Shown one piece after another: positions 1 to 5,517 of a stretch of DNA of 12,847 nucleotides. Each line of letters begins with the position of its first letter. The first letter of the stretch is position 1. The position numbers and the translations under genes are program-made. Location of the stretch: contig CAJUCT010000072.1 in the NCBI GenBank assembly GCA_910585015.1, positions 1 through 12,847 on the forward strand, in the 5' to 3' direction. The stretch comes from an uncultured Acetatifactor sp. (GTDB taxonomy: Bacteria; Bacillota; Clostridia; Lachnospirales; Lachnospiraceae). Under the pieces are notes generated by a model that was not told the DNA's origin, made no database searches, and was given only the letters and a program-made list of their open reading frames with translations.

Positions 1-52
1 CGGACAAACGGTTTTCAAGACCGCCTCGTTATGACCACTTCGATATCTCTCC
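1..52 (-). tRNA. tRNA-Ser(UGA), partial, 3' part outside window
   Basis: On the minus strand the RNA starts at 52 with GGAGAGA (acceptor strand), then TA, a D-arm closed by TCG/CGA, and an anticodon arm with stem GCGGT/ACCGT around loop CTTGAAA. The central triplet TGA (positions 17-15) is a serine anticodon reading UCA. The start of the long variable arm typical of tRNA-Ser (TTGTCCG) is reached at position 1, where the window ends; the T-arm and acceptor 3' strand are not visible. A strong promoter lies 67-95 bases upstream. The fold of the visible half is regular. Confidence is high for the identity and low for what follows outside the window. Confidence 0.9.
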
Positions 53-118
53 AAGAGTAAATAATAAAGTAACTGTCGAAGCCATTCTTTTCATTCCGTT
101 TTCCCAACGGCAAGAAAT

Positions 119-147
119 ATAATATCAAATAAAACGTAAGCTGTCAA
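119..147 (-). promoter_or_regulatory. sigma-A promoter of the tRNA-Ser
   Basis: Read on the minus strand, TTGACA (147-142) and TATTAT (124-119) are separated by exactly 17 bases, with AT-rich DNA upstream. The expected start is near 112, about 60 bases before the tRNA 5' end, so RNase P would remove a leader. That leader contains a small hairpin, CCGTT-GGGAA-AACGG, near 97-111. This is the strongest promoter match in the window, as expected for a stable RNA gene. Confidence 0.8.
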
Positions 148-190
148 CATCTTTTTTGAGAAATTTGTAAATTTATACCTTATCTTATCC

Positions 191-310
191 TTACGTATCG
201 CAAACCGGGCTTGTAATGCCGTATTAATCGGGTTCCGGCATCTTCCTGCATAACGCAGGCTGTACTCATGCTATTGCGTTAATCTATATTGGGATGTGTA
301 ACATCCAGCC
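191..310 (-). repeat. degenerate copies of the intergenic repeat also found at 12635-12847
   Basis: Positions 241-310 align with the tandem unit at 12731-12796: CCTGCATA, then a hairpin, then TGCGTTAAT, then a GGATGT-GTA-ACATCC hairpin (293-307). The first hairpin uses different bases here (TAACGCA/TGCGTTA) but keeps its place. Positions 191-240 resemble a second, more decayed unit (TATCGC ... CGTATTAATC). Orientation is the same as the right-hand array. On the minus strand the unit ends in a short reading frame (308-279) with CTG where the other copies have ATG. The region has no gene; it lies between the transporter terminator and the tRNA promoter. Confidence 0.6.
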
Positions 311-352
311 CTTTCTGATAAACTTTTTAACAGCCGGACTGGCCCTACCGTT

Positions 353-381
353 AAAAAGGATGGCCGCAGCCATCCTTTTTT
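353..381 (-). terminator. rho-independent terminator of the transporter operon
   Basis: A perfect 7-bp GC-rich stem, GGATGGC/GCCATCC (358-364 and 369-375), has a 4-base loop and is flanked by A5 and T6, so it can terminate in both directions. It lies 63 bases past the stop of the last permease gene on the minus strand, where the stem is followed by TTTTT. No other gene end is close, so it most likely closes the binding-protein/permease transcript. Confidence 0.85.
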
Positions 382-443
382 AGATTCAACTTTAACATAG
401 AATTACTTATTGCAAACGGCATCGCTTAGAAAGCGTTCTTATT

Positions 444-1310
444 TTACTCCTTAACAGCTCCGATATTAACACCCTTCACAAAATACTTCTGCAGGAAGGG
501 ATACAGTATCATGAAAGGAAGAATCGCCGCAATAATACCCGCATTATACAGCGTGGTCTGCGATACCGCATAGGCCGTGGGCGGCGTGTCACCGTCCATG
601 ATCATGACGCGCAGCTTATACTGGAAGTTCACGAATTCAGGGGAAGTAATATAAATCTGAACCGTGGAGTAATCGTTCCAGACACCTACGGCGAACATCA
701 GGCCGATGGATGCCAGAGCCGCCTTGGAAAGGGGAAGCACAATCCTGACGAAAATCCCCATAGGGCTGCAGCCGTCAATTCTGGCCGCCTCATATAGGCT
801 GGAAGGAATACCTTCAAAGAAGTTTCTCATCAATACGATATTATATACATTGATGCCATGCTTGAACACCAGAATCCACATATTGTCGATCAGACCCAGA
901 CGTCTCATCACCAAGTACTCGGGAATCATACCGCCGGAAAAGATCATGGTGACCAGCAGGAAATATGCCAGAAAATTACGCCCGGGCATATCGAACTGAA
1001 TCAGCACATATCCACCCAGCGTACAGAGCACCAGGCCGAACAGAGTGCCGACGATGGTGGTGATAAAGGAGTTGTACAGAGGCCTCAGCAATCCTCTCTC
1101 CTTCAAAATAACACGATAACCGTCCAGGGTGAAGTCACTGGGCCACAGCCGGAACTGGTATACGCCTACCGCATTGAAGGAGTCCACCAGTACCTTCCAC
1201 ATGGGCATCAGAATAATCAAGCCGATAATGATAAACAATACATAATTTACAACGGAAAAGACAGAAATCTTTTTCTTGGGTTTACGGTAAACCGCTTTTG
1301 TCTCAGCCAT
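444..1310 (-). CDS. Carbohydrate ABC transporter permease, CUT1 family (LplC/YtcP type)
   Basis: This is one of two membrane subunits of a sugar importer, 288 residues, near the usual length for LplC/YtcP proteins. The N-terminus is short, basic and cytoplasmic, followed by six predicted membrane segments starting at about residues 17-37. The permease signature loop that contacts the ATPase is clear at about 171-192: YEAARIDG at 173-180 and a conserved LP at 192-193. The start is fixed by an AGGAGG seven bases before the ATG. It begins 11 bases after the stop of the partner permease, so the two are co-transcribed and probably made in equal amounts. No ATP-binding subunit is encoded nearby, which is common in Firmicutes CUT1 systems that share an MsmX/UgpC-type ATPase. 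The substrate is inferred only from the neighbouring esterase. Confidence 0.92.
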   Translation of the reverse strand: MAETKAVYRKPKKKISVFSVVNYVLFIIIGLIILMPMWKVLVDSFNAVGVYQFRLWPSDFTLDGYRVILKERGLLRPLYNSFITTIVGTLFGLVLCTLGGYVLIQFDMPGRNFLAYFLLVTMIFSGGMIPEYLVMRRLGLIDNMWILVFKHGINVYNIVLMRNFFEGIPSSLYEAARIDGCSPMGIFVRIVLPLSKAALASIGLMFAVGVWNDYSTVQIYITSPEFVNFQYKLRVMIMDGDTPPTAYAVSQTTLYNAGIIAAILPFMILYPFLQKYFVKGVNIGAVKE

Positions 1311-1321
1311 ATCCGCACCTC

Positions 1322-2290
1322 CTATACGATACCGCGGCCGCGGACTTTCTTGCTGGCCTGGTTACAAATCAACACCAAAATACAGCCGACGATGGAACGG
1401 AACAGACCCACTGCCGTGGAAAAACCGTAGTCCGGCCTTGCCACCGAGAAAGTCTGCCTGTAGATGTAAGTACCGATAACATCCGACACATCATATACGG
1501 CAGAATTGTATAACACGAATACGGACTCAAACAGGTTCAGCACCTTTGCCAGATTCAGGATCAGCACGGTGATGATGGTGTTGGCCAGAGCAGGCATGGT
1601 GACATAACGGATCTTCTGGAACCGGGTAGCGCCGTCAATGTCCGCCGCCTCATACAGTTCCGGACTGATGCCGGAGAGAGTTGCCAGGAAAATAATGGTG
1701 CCCCATCCTGTCTCCTTCCATATATTAATTATGTAGAAGATCGGACGCCACATACTGGAAGTCGCCAGAAAGTGGATATTGCTGTCATTGGGTCCTAAAA
1801 TCCCCCACTCCCGGAGCATACCATTCAGCATACCGGTGTTGGAAGGGGACAGAATCAAGGTAAATATGGAAGCCACCACAGCCCAGGACATGAAGTGGGG
1901 CAGATAGATAACGGTCTGTAACGTTTTCTTTGCGAAGAGACTTCCCATCTCGTTCAAAAGAATGGATACGAGCACAGACGCAAAAGTTGTCAGGAACAAC
2001 TTCACAATACTCAGAATCAATGTATTGGCAAATGCAGACCAGAAAGCATCGGCTTGAAACATTCTGGCGAAATGGTCAAAGCCAATCCAATGCGGTGTGC
2101 CGGGACCAGCTTTATATTCCATAAAGGCATAACGGATACCCAGCATGGGCCAGTAGTTCATAATAAGCACAAATATGAATACGGGTAAAAACATTATATA
2201 GTGACCACGGTTGTTCCAGATACGAAGTTTCAGGGATTTCTGCCTGACTTCAACACCGGTAGATGTCACAATTTTTTTCTTTTTGCTCAT
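1322..2290 (-). CDS. Carbohydrate ABC transporter permease, CUT1 family (LplB type)
   Basis: This is the second membrane subunit of the importer, 322 residues from the chosen ATG. The frame is open 16 codons further upstream (to 2338), but that extension enters the intercistronic hairpin at 2336-2365; the ATG at 2290 has purine-rich Shine-Dalgarno sequence (GGAAAAGGGTGG) in front and begins MSKKKK, a normal positive-inside N-terminus. Membrane segments begin at about residue 31 (YIMFLPVFIFVLIMNYW). The EAA loop is textbook: YEAADIDGA at 213-221, with the conserved proline at 233. It sits between the binding-protein gene (101 bases upstream) and the LplC-type permease (11 bases downstream). 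LplB/YteP-type proteins in Bacillus import complex plant-wall oligosaccharides such as rhamnogalacturonan fragments; the same role here is inferred from context. Confidence 0.92.
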   Translation of the reverse strand: MSKKKKIVTSTGVEVRQKSLKLRIWNNRGHYIMFLPVFIFVLIMNYWPMLGIRYAFMEYKAGPGTPHWIGFDHFARMFQADAFWSAFANTLILSIVKLFLTTFASVLVSILLNEMGSLFAKKTLQTVIYLPHFMSWAVVASIFTLILSPSNTGMLNGMLREWGILGPNDSNIHFLATSSMWRPIFYIINIWKETGWGTIIFLATLSGISPELYEAADIDGATRFQKIRYVTMPALANTIITVLILNLAKVLNLFESVFVLYNSAVYDVSDVIGTYIYRQTFSVARPDYGFSTAVGLFRSIVGCILVLICNQASKKVRGRGIV

Positions 2291-2335
2291 ACCACCCTTT
2301 TCCTTTCCTACATAAGAATAGAATTTTAAAGAAAC

Positions 2336-2365
2336 CAATACCCCGCCGCAAGCAGCGGGGTATTG
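2336..2365 (-). promoter_or_regulatory. Intercistronic stem-loop between binding-protein and permease genes
   Basis: A perfect 11-bp stem, CAATACCCCGC/GCGGGGTATTG, encloses an 8-base loop. It begins 26 bases after the binding-protein stop and ends 45 bases before the permease ATG. It has only a weak, interrupted T stretch after it on the minus strand, so it is more likely a leaky terminator or a 3'-end stabiliser than a full stop. Such structures are known to make the periplasmic/lipoprotein binding subunit more abundant than the permeases. Confidence 0.65.
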
Positions 2366-2391
2366 ACCCTTTCGATAGAAACCGCAGGAAG

Positions 2392-4140
2392 TTACTCTGC
2401 AGTATTCAACTCTTCCAAAATCTGATCAATCAGAGAGCCAACCGTATTCACATATTTCTCCATAGCCGCGTCCACATCGCCGCCGTTTACAACTACTTCA
2501 GCGATAGCCACGTTCCTTGCGTCAACGATATCCGCAGATCTCTCACTGTAGGTATCGGATGAAGGGGACACAGGCGCATCCACACAGTTGTCTGTAAAGA
2601 ACTTGTTGCTGATACTCTCCAGATCGCCAACGGTAGCGTAACCGTTTGTCAGAGGAGAAACAACCAGCAGGGGATCCAGATGGTTCTTGGTAGAGAGTTT
2701 GGACTCAGGCTCCGCTACGCTGGGAAGCTGATGGAACTCACCTTCTGCATAAGGACCATATACCTTCTCTTTCTCCGTACCTGCATTCAGAGTGAAGCCC
2801 TCAGAAGCTTCTGTGGACCACTCAAGACCTTCCGCACCGTAAGTCCAAAGAGTCTGAACCTTGTCGCCGTCCATCATGGTAGCCAGGAATGCGTCAAAAA
2901 TTGCCTGCTCACGGGAATCATCTCCGTCGCCGTCGTCAATGATAACCCACACGGGAGCCTCCCTGTTCAGGAAACCGCCCCAGGAATTCTGGATCTCGGC
3001 GATAGGAGCCAACTCATAAACATCGCTGGGCAGTTCGTTCTTCGCCAGATTATCGATCACGTTCTTGTACCACTGGCCTGCCCAGTAAGTGAACACACCT
3101 GAGGAACCGGACTGCTCTGCTCCCCACCATTTCTCACGGGCCTGCTTGGTGCCTGCGGTAAAGCTGTCGGGGTCGATTACCTTATCCACATAATAAGCCT
3201 GCTTTAATCTCTCAAGGGCAGCCTTGGTAGCGTCGGTCTGGAAGCCGTCATACCACACGCCGTCCTCACCCTGGATAATGCTGGGGTAAGCATCCTGCCA
3301 GAACTCGGCCGTATAGTTGATCCAAGGAGCCTCGGTTCCGATCAGACCTGCGGAGATAAAGCCATAAGTATCGCCGTCCACGCCGTTTCCGTCGGGATCT
3401 CCGTTCTTAAATGCCAGCAGCATGTTGTAGAAATCATCATAGGTCTTGATATCGTCGCCTTTGAGGCCCACGTTGTCCAGCCAAGACTGCTTAACATAGG
3501 TAACACAGCCGTTGCCGTATGTAGGAGCGAAGCCGTACAGATGGCCCTGAGAATCCTTCATGCCCTCATTGATACCGGTCAGCTTCAGACGGCCGCTGGT
3601 ATTGAACTCCGCGTTGTCATAAGCGTCAGCCATGTCCCACAGAAGGCCGGTGCCCTGGTACTGCTTCATCATGTTCGCGCTCATGATCATTACGTCGGGA
3701 TACTGCTCACTGACGAACTTACGTCCAACATACTCGTTGTACTTGCTGTGGTCACCCACTTCAAACTCGATGTTGATCTCATGGCCGATGGCCTCACCGA
3801 TGGCTGCCTCTAACTGAGGAATGAACGCATCTCTCACCTTAATCTGAGCCTCGGTCTCCTGTTTTACAGAGTTCACGGTACCGTCTACCATAACCTTCAG
3901 GTCGGTAAGAACATAGCCGCTATTGCCCTCAGGGGTCTCAGAGCTCCCACCCTCGTCGCCTGCAGCGCTGCTCTCGGCAGGGGTGCTCTCCGTATTGCCG
4001 GAACTGCTCTCTGTGTTGCCTTCAACACTGTTGTTGCTGCTTTCGGTGTTGCCACCGTTGTCTTCGTTACCGCAACCGGTCAGCAGCATGGAAACCACTA
4101 ACGCGGAGGATACCGCAGCAGATAGGAATTTCTTTTTCAT
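2392..4140 (-). CDS. Extracellular solute-binding lipoprotein of a CUT1 sugar ABC transporter (LplA/YtcQ type)
   Basis: This is the substrate-capturing subunit, 582 residues and anchored outside the membrane. The signal peptide (MKKKFLSAAVSSALVVSMLL) ends in lipobox LTGC, so Cys23 should be lipidated. Residues 24-75 are a flexible Ser/Thr/Asn/Glu/Gly-rich linker with imperfect NTESS repeats. The solute-binding fold follows from about 76. An acidic loop DPDGNGVDGDTYGF at 248-261 resembles the EF-hand-like calcium loop seen in several large members of this family. The start has a perfect AAGGAGG six bases before the ATG. It is the first gene of the transporter operon (binding protein, LplB, LplC) and has its own promoter and operator at 4218-4260. 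Large size and neighbours point to an oligosaccharide; ligand specificity cannot be read from the sequence. Confidence 0.93.
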   Translation of the reverse strand: MKKKFLSAAVSSALVVSMLLTGCGNEDNGGNTESSNNSVEGNTESSSGNTESTPAESSAAGDEGGSSETPEGNSGYVLTDLKVMVDGTVNSVKQETEAQIKVRDAFIPQLEAAIGEAIGHEINIEFEVGDHSKYNEYVGRKFVSEQYPDVMIMSANMMKQYQGTGLLWDMADAYDNAEFNTSGRLKLTGINEGMKDSQGHLYGFAPTYGNGCVTYVKQSWLDNVGLKGDDIKTYDDFYNMLLAFKNGDPDGNGVDGDTYGFISAGLIGTEAPWINYTAEFWQDAYPSIIQGEDGVWYDGFQTDATKAALERLKQAYYVDKVIDPDSFTAGTKQAREKWWGAEQSGSSGVFTYWAGQWYKNVIDNLAKNELPSDVYELAPIAEIQNSWGGFLNREAPVWVIIDDGDGDDSREQAIFDAFLATMMDGDKVQTLWTYGAEGLEWSTEASEGFTLNAGTEKEKVYGPYAEGEFHQLPSVAEPESKLSTKNHLDPLLVVSPLTNGYATVGDLESISNKFFTDNCVDAPVSPSSDTYSERSADIVDARNVAIAEVVVNGGDVDAAMEKYVNTVGSLIDQILEELNTAE

Positions 4141-4184
4141 TTTCGTCCTCCTTAAAAAAATGATTTAAATACCTAATTACTTAC

Positions 4185-4211
4185 ATCCTTAAAAAGTGTA
4201 TTTTTAAGGAT
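4185..4211 (-). promoter_or_regulatory. 5'-UTR stem-loop of the binding-protein transcript
   Basis: ATCCTTAAAAA and TTTTTAAGGAT form a perfect 11-bp inverted repeat around a 5-base loop, inside the leader between the predicted start (about 4225) and the ATG at 4140. A second, outer pair (CTTACAT 4180-4186, ATGTAAG 4218-4224) nests around it and its right arm is part of the operator. It is too AT-rich and has no U-run for a normal terminator. A regulator-binding palindrome or mRNA stabiliser is possible; function is unknown. Confidence 0.55.
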
Positions 4212-4217
4212 ATATTT

Positions 4218-4233
4218 ATGTAAGCATTTACAT
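4218..4233 (-). promoter_or_regulatory. LacI/CcpA-like operator at the binding-protein promoter
   Basis: Minus strand ATGTAAATGCTTACAT: inverted half-sites ATGTAA/TTACAT around four bases. It matches the catabolite-responsive element pattern TGWAANCGNTNWCA at 13 of 14 positions (T in place of C at the centre). It overlaps the end of the -10 box and the predicted start, where bound repressor would block transcription. Either CcpA or a local LacI-type sugar repressor could use it; no regulator gene is in the window. Confidence 0.55.
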
Positions 4234-4260
4234 TTTACAGCATAATGACAAGGAAGTCAA
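4232..4260 (-). promoter_or_regulatory. sigma-A promoter of the binding-protein/permease operon
   Basis: Minus strand TTGACT (4260-4255), 17-base spacer, TAAAAT (4237-4232). The expected start is about 4225, giving a leader of about 85 bases before the ATG at 4140. It lies just past the stop of the esterase gene (4279), so the transporter can be transcribed separately; no terminator is visible after the esterase, so read-through from it is also possible. Confidence 0.7.
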
Positions 4261-4278
4261 GAAGAACCTTTACTATTT

Positions 4279-4977
4279 TTAGTTATTTTGTATTTTCATG
4301 TCTATTATCATTTCTCCGTATATCCCGCCGAGTTCCTGCAGCCCTCTGGCAATCATGCCCGCGAACTTAACCGCTCCCGCATATCTTAAGTGCGTATTGT
4401 CTCTGGACTCCTCCGGATGTTCATCATATTCTCCCTGTTCAAAATACATGTACCAGCTGCGGCTTTTTAGCTCTTGAGCCTCCTGCAGCGCCGTTCGGCT
4501 CATTCCATGCAAATCCACCAGGGCTACATCCCAATCCCGGGCCGCCTGTTTCATGGCGGCTACATACTCTCCATGGGCTCCCTGTCCCAACTCACCCCCG
4601 TCTTCAAAACACCTTCGCTCCAGAGGAGTAATCAGTACAGGATATGCCTTCCTGCTTCTGGCCGTCTCCACAAACAACTGAAGGTTTTCTCTGTAAGAAG
4701 AAGCCGGATCCGTATAACGAGCCGGATCTTCCTTCTTTTCGTCATTGTGTCCGAACTGGATAAACAGGAAATCTCCCTCGCCAATCCGCTGCTCGATAGC
4801 CTTAAAACGTCCCTCATCCAAAAAACTCTTGGTGCTTCTGCCGTTTTTGGCATGATTTTCCACCTGGTAGCCCTCCTTTAGAAAAATAGGGAAAACCTGT
4901 CCAATGCCTGTCTGGGGAAAAGTACTGTAATCGTTCGTCTGTACCGTGGAATCTCCCGCCCAGAAAATTTTGTTCAT
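4279..4977 (-). CDS. SGNH/GDSL esterase, rhamnogalacturonan acetylesterase-like (YesT type)
   Basis: This enzyme most likely removes acetyl groups from rhamnogalacturonan oligosaccharides. It has 232 residues from the chosen ATG, which has AGGAGG eight bases upstream; a longer in-frame start at 5019 has no comparable site. SGNH blocks are all present: GDST at 8-11 with nucleophile Ser10, the block II glycine in NHAKNGRS at 41-48 (Gly46), GHND at 76-79 with oxyanion-hole Asn78, and DNTH at 193-196 with catalytic Asp193/His196. The FGHNDEKK and DxTH-plus-GA pattern is that of the RGAE/YesT branch. There is no signal peptide, so it should act in the cytoplasm on imported fragments. It is followed by the transporter operon in the same direction, which fits a joint pectin-use role. 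Exact substrate is inferred. Confidence 0.85.
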   Translation of the reverse strand: MNKIFWAGDSTVQTNDYSTFPQTGIGQVFPIFLKEGYQVENHAKNGRSTKSFLDEGRFKAIEQRIGEGDFLFIQFGHNDEKKEDPARYTDPASSYRENLQLFVETARSRKAYPVLITPLERRCFEDGGELGQGAHGEYVAAMKQAARDWDVALVDLHGMSRTALQEAQELKSRSWYMYFEQGEYDEHPEESRDNTHLRYAGAVKFAGMIARGLQELGGIYGEMIIDMKIQNN

Positions 4978-5027
4978 ACGCTTATCCTCCTGTCTGTTTC
5001 TTTCATGTACACCCTGCACTACAATTG

Positions 5028-5042
5028 CGATCTGAAAGATCG
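5028..5042 (-). promoter_or_regulatory. Short hairpin in the esterase leader
   Basis: Minus strand CGATCT-TTC-AGATCG, a perfect 6-bp stem with a 3-base loop, lies in the roughly 110-base leader of the esterase transcript, about 50 bases before its ATG. It lacks a U-run and does not cover the ribosome site. Function unknown. Confidence 0.4.
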
Positions 5043-5073
5043 GACTCCTTCACACTCGCTTTACAGCGGCTGT

Positions 5074-5093
5074 TTACATAAGCTGTAAGCATT
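5074..5093 (-). promoter_or_regulatory. Putative operator at the esterase promoter
   Basis: Minus strand AATGCTTACA (5093-5084) continues the -10 box and is identical to ten bases of the operator at 4219-4228, in the same place relative to the promoter. It is followed by TGTAA (5078-5074), forming TTACA-N5-TGTAA. A wider inverted repeat TTACAGC/GCTGTAA (5061-5067, 5082-5088) overlaps it. A shared repressor with the transporter operon is the natural reading, but the symmetry differs between the two sites. Confidence 0.4.
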
Positions 5094-5119
5094 CTACTAC
5101 TAAAGTACCGATTTATCAA
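5091..5119 (-). promoter_or_regulatory. sigma-A promoter of the esterase gene
   Basis: Minus strand TTGATA (5119-5114), 17-base spacer, TAGAAT (5096-5091). The expected start near 5084 gives a leader of about 107 bases. The promoter lies only about 30 bases from the edge of the palindromic element at 5148-5320, which therefore sits immediately upstream. Confidence 0.65.
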
Positions 5120-5147
5120 TAACCAATAAAACTTATTACCTCTGTCG

Positions 5148-5320
5148 AAAACAAAATACCTATAGGTAATTGCGAAACGTTCTCCGCAAGTGACGTGGCT
5201 GGTCAATATATACAAAAACGGGCTCCGATGCAGTGGCCAGTCGCCCTTATTTTGTATATATTGCCCATCCCCTGTTCCCGGAAAGGGAGTTTCGCAATTG
5301 CCTAAAACAAAATACCTATA
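5148..5320. mobile_element. MITE-like palindromic element with 17-bp flanking direct repeats
   Basis: The element core (5165-5303) has terminal inverted repeats GGTAATTGCGAAAC and GTTTCGCAATTGCC; with one more base they pair as 15 bp with a single G-T. Inside is a perfect 14-bp inverted repeat (5204-5217 and 5250-5263) and a GGGC/GCCC stem (5220-5223, 5243-5246), so the whole unit can fold into one long hairpin. It is bordered on both sides by the identical 17-mer AAAACAAAATACCTATA (5148-5164, 5304-5320), which looks like a target-site duplication, though 17 bp is long for one. It encodes no convincing protein. A near-identical end lies at 12147-12163. It sits between two divergent genes. Confidence 0.65.
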
Positions 5321-5431
5321 ACCGGAGGTTGCAATTTGTAAAAGTATACATTACCGGTTCGGAATGCAACCCGAAAATATATTTTTCCTAAAATAAATCA
5401 GCACAAAATCCCGCCCCTTTAAGGGATTGGC

Positions 5432-5461
5432 TTGAAAGAACAGTCTGGTTCATGTTAAAAT
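5432..5461 (+). promoter_or_regulatory. Promoter of the serine hydrolase gene
   Basis: TTGAAA (5432-5437), 18-base spacer, TAAAAT (5456-5461), with an A/T-rich stretch at 5373-5400 upstream. The leader would be about 50 bases and contains the small palindrome CCTCTTCAAGAGG (5474-5486). Upstream, a 7-bp inverted repeat GGTTGCA/TGCAACC (5327-5333, 5365-5371) could be an operator; nothing else is evident in the 5320-5430 stretch. Confidence 0.5.
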
Positions 5462-5517
5462 AGGGTATAAAAACCTCTTCAAGAGGCTGGTAATCTGAGA
5501 AAGGATCGGTGATACCA

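Noticed and set aside
858..1430. 190-codon plus-strand open frame over the permease genes
   Set aside because: Antisense to a conserved permease; no ribosome site or recognisable domain.
2291..2338. 16-codon N-terminal extension of the LplB-type permease
   Set aside because: It would begin within the intercistronic stem-loop without a ribosome site; ATG 2290 has one and gives a typical start.
5003..5215. 70-codon minus-strand frame at the edge of the palindromic element
   Set aside because: It spans the esterase promoter and half of the hairpin element; no ribosome site or family resemblance.
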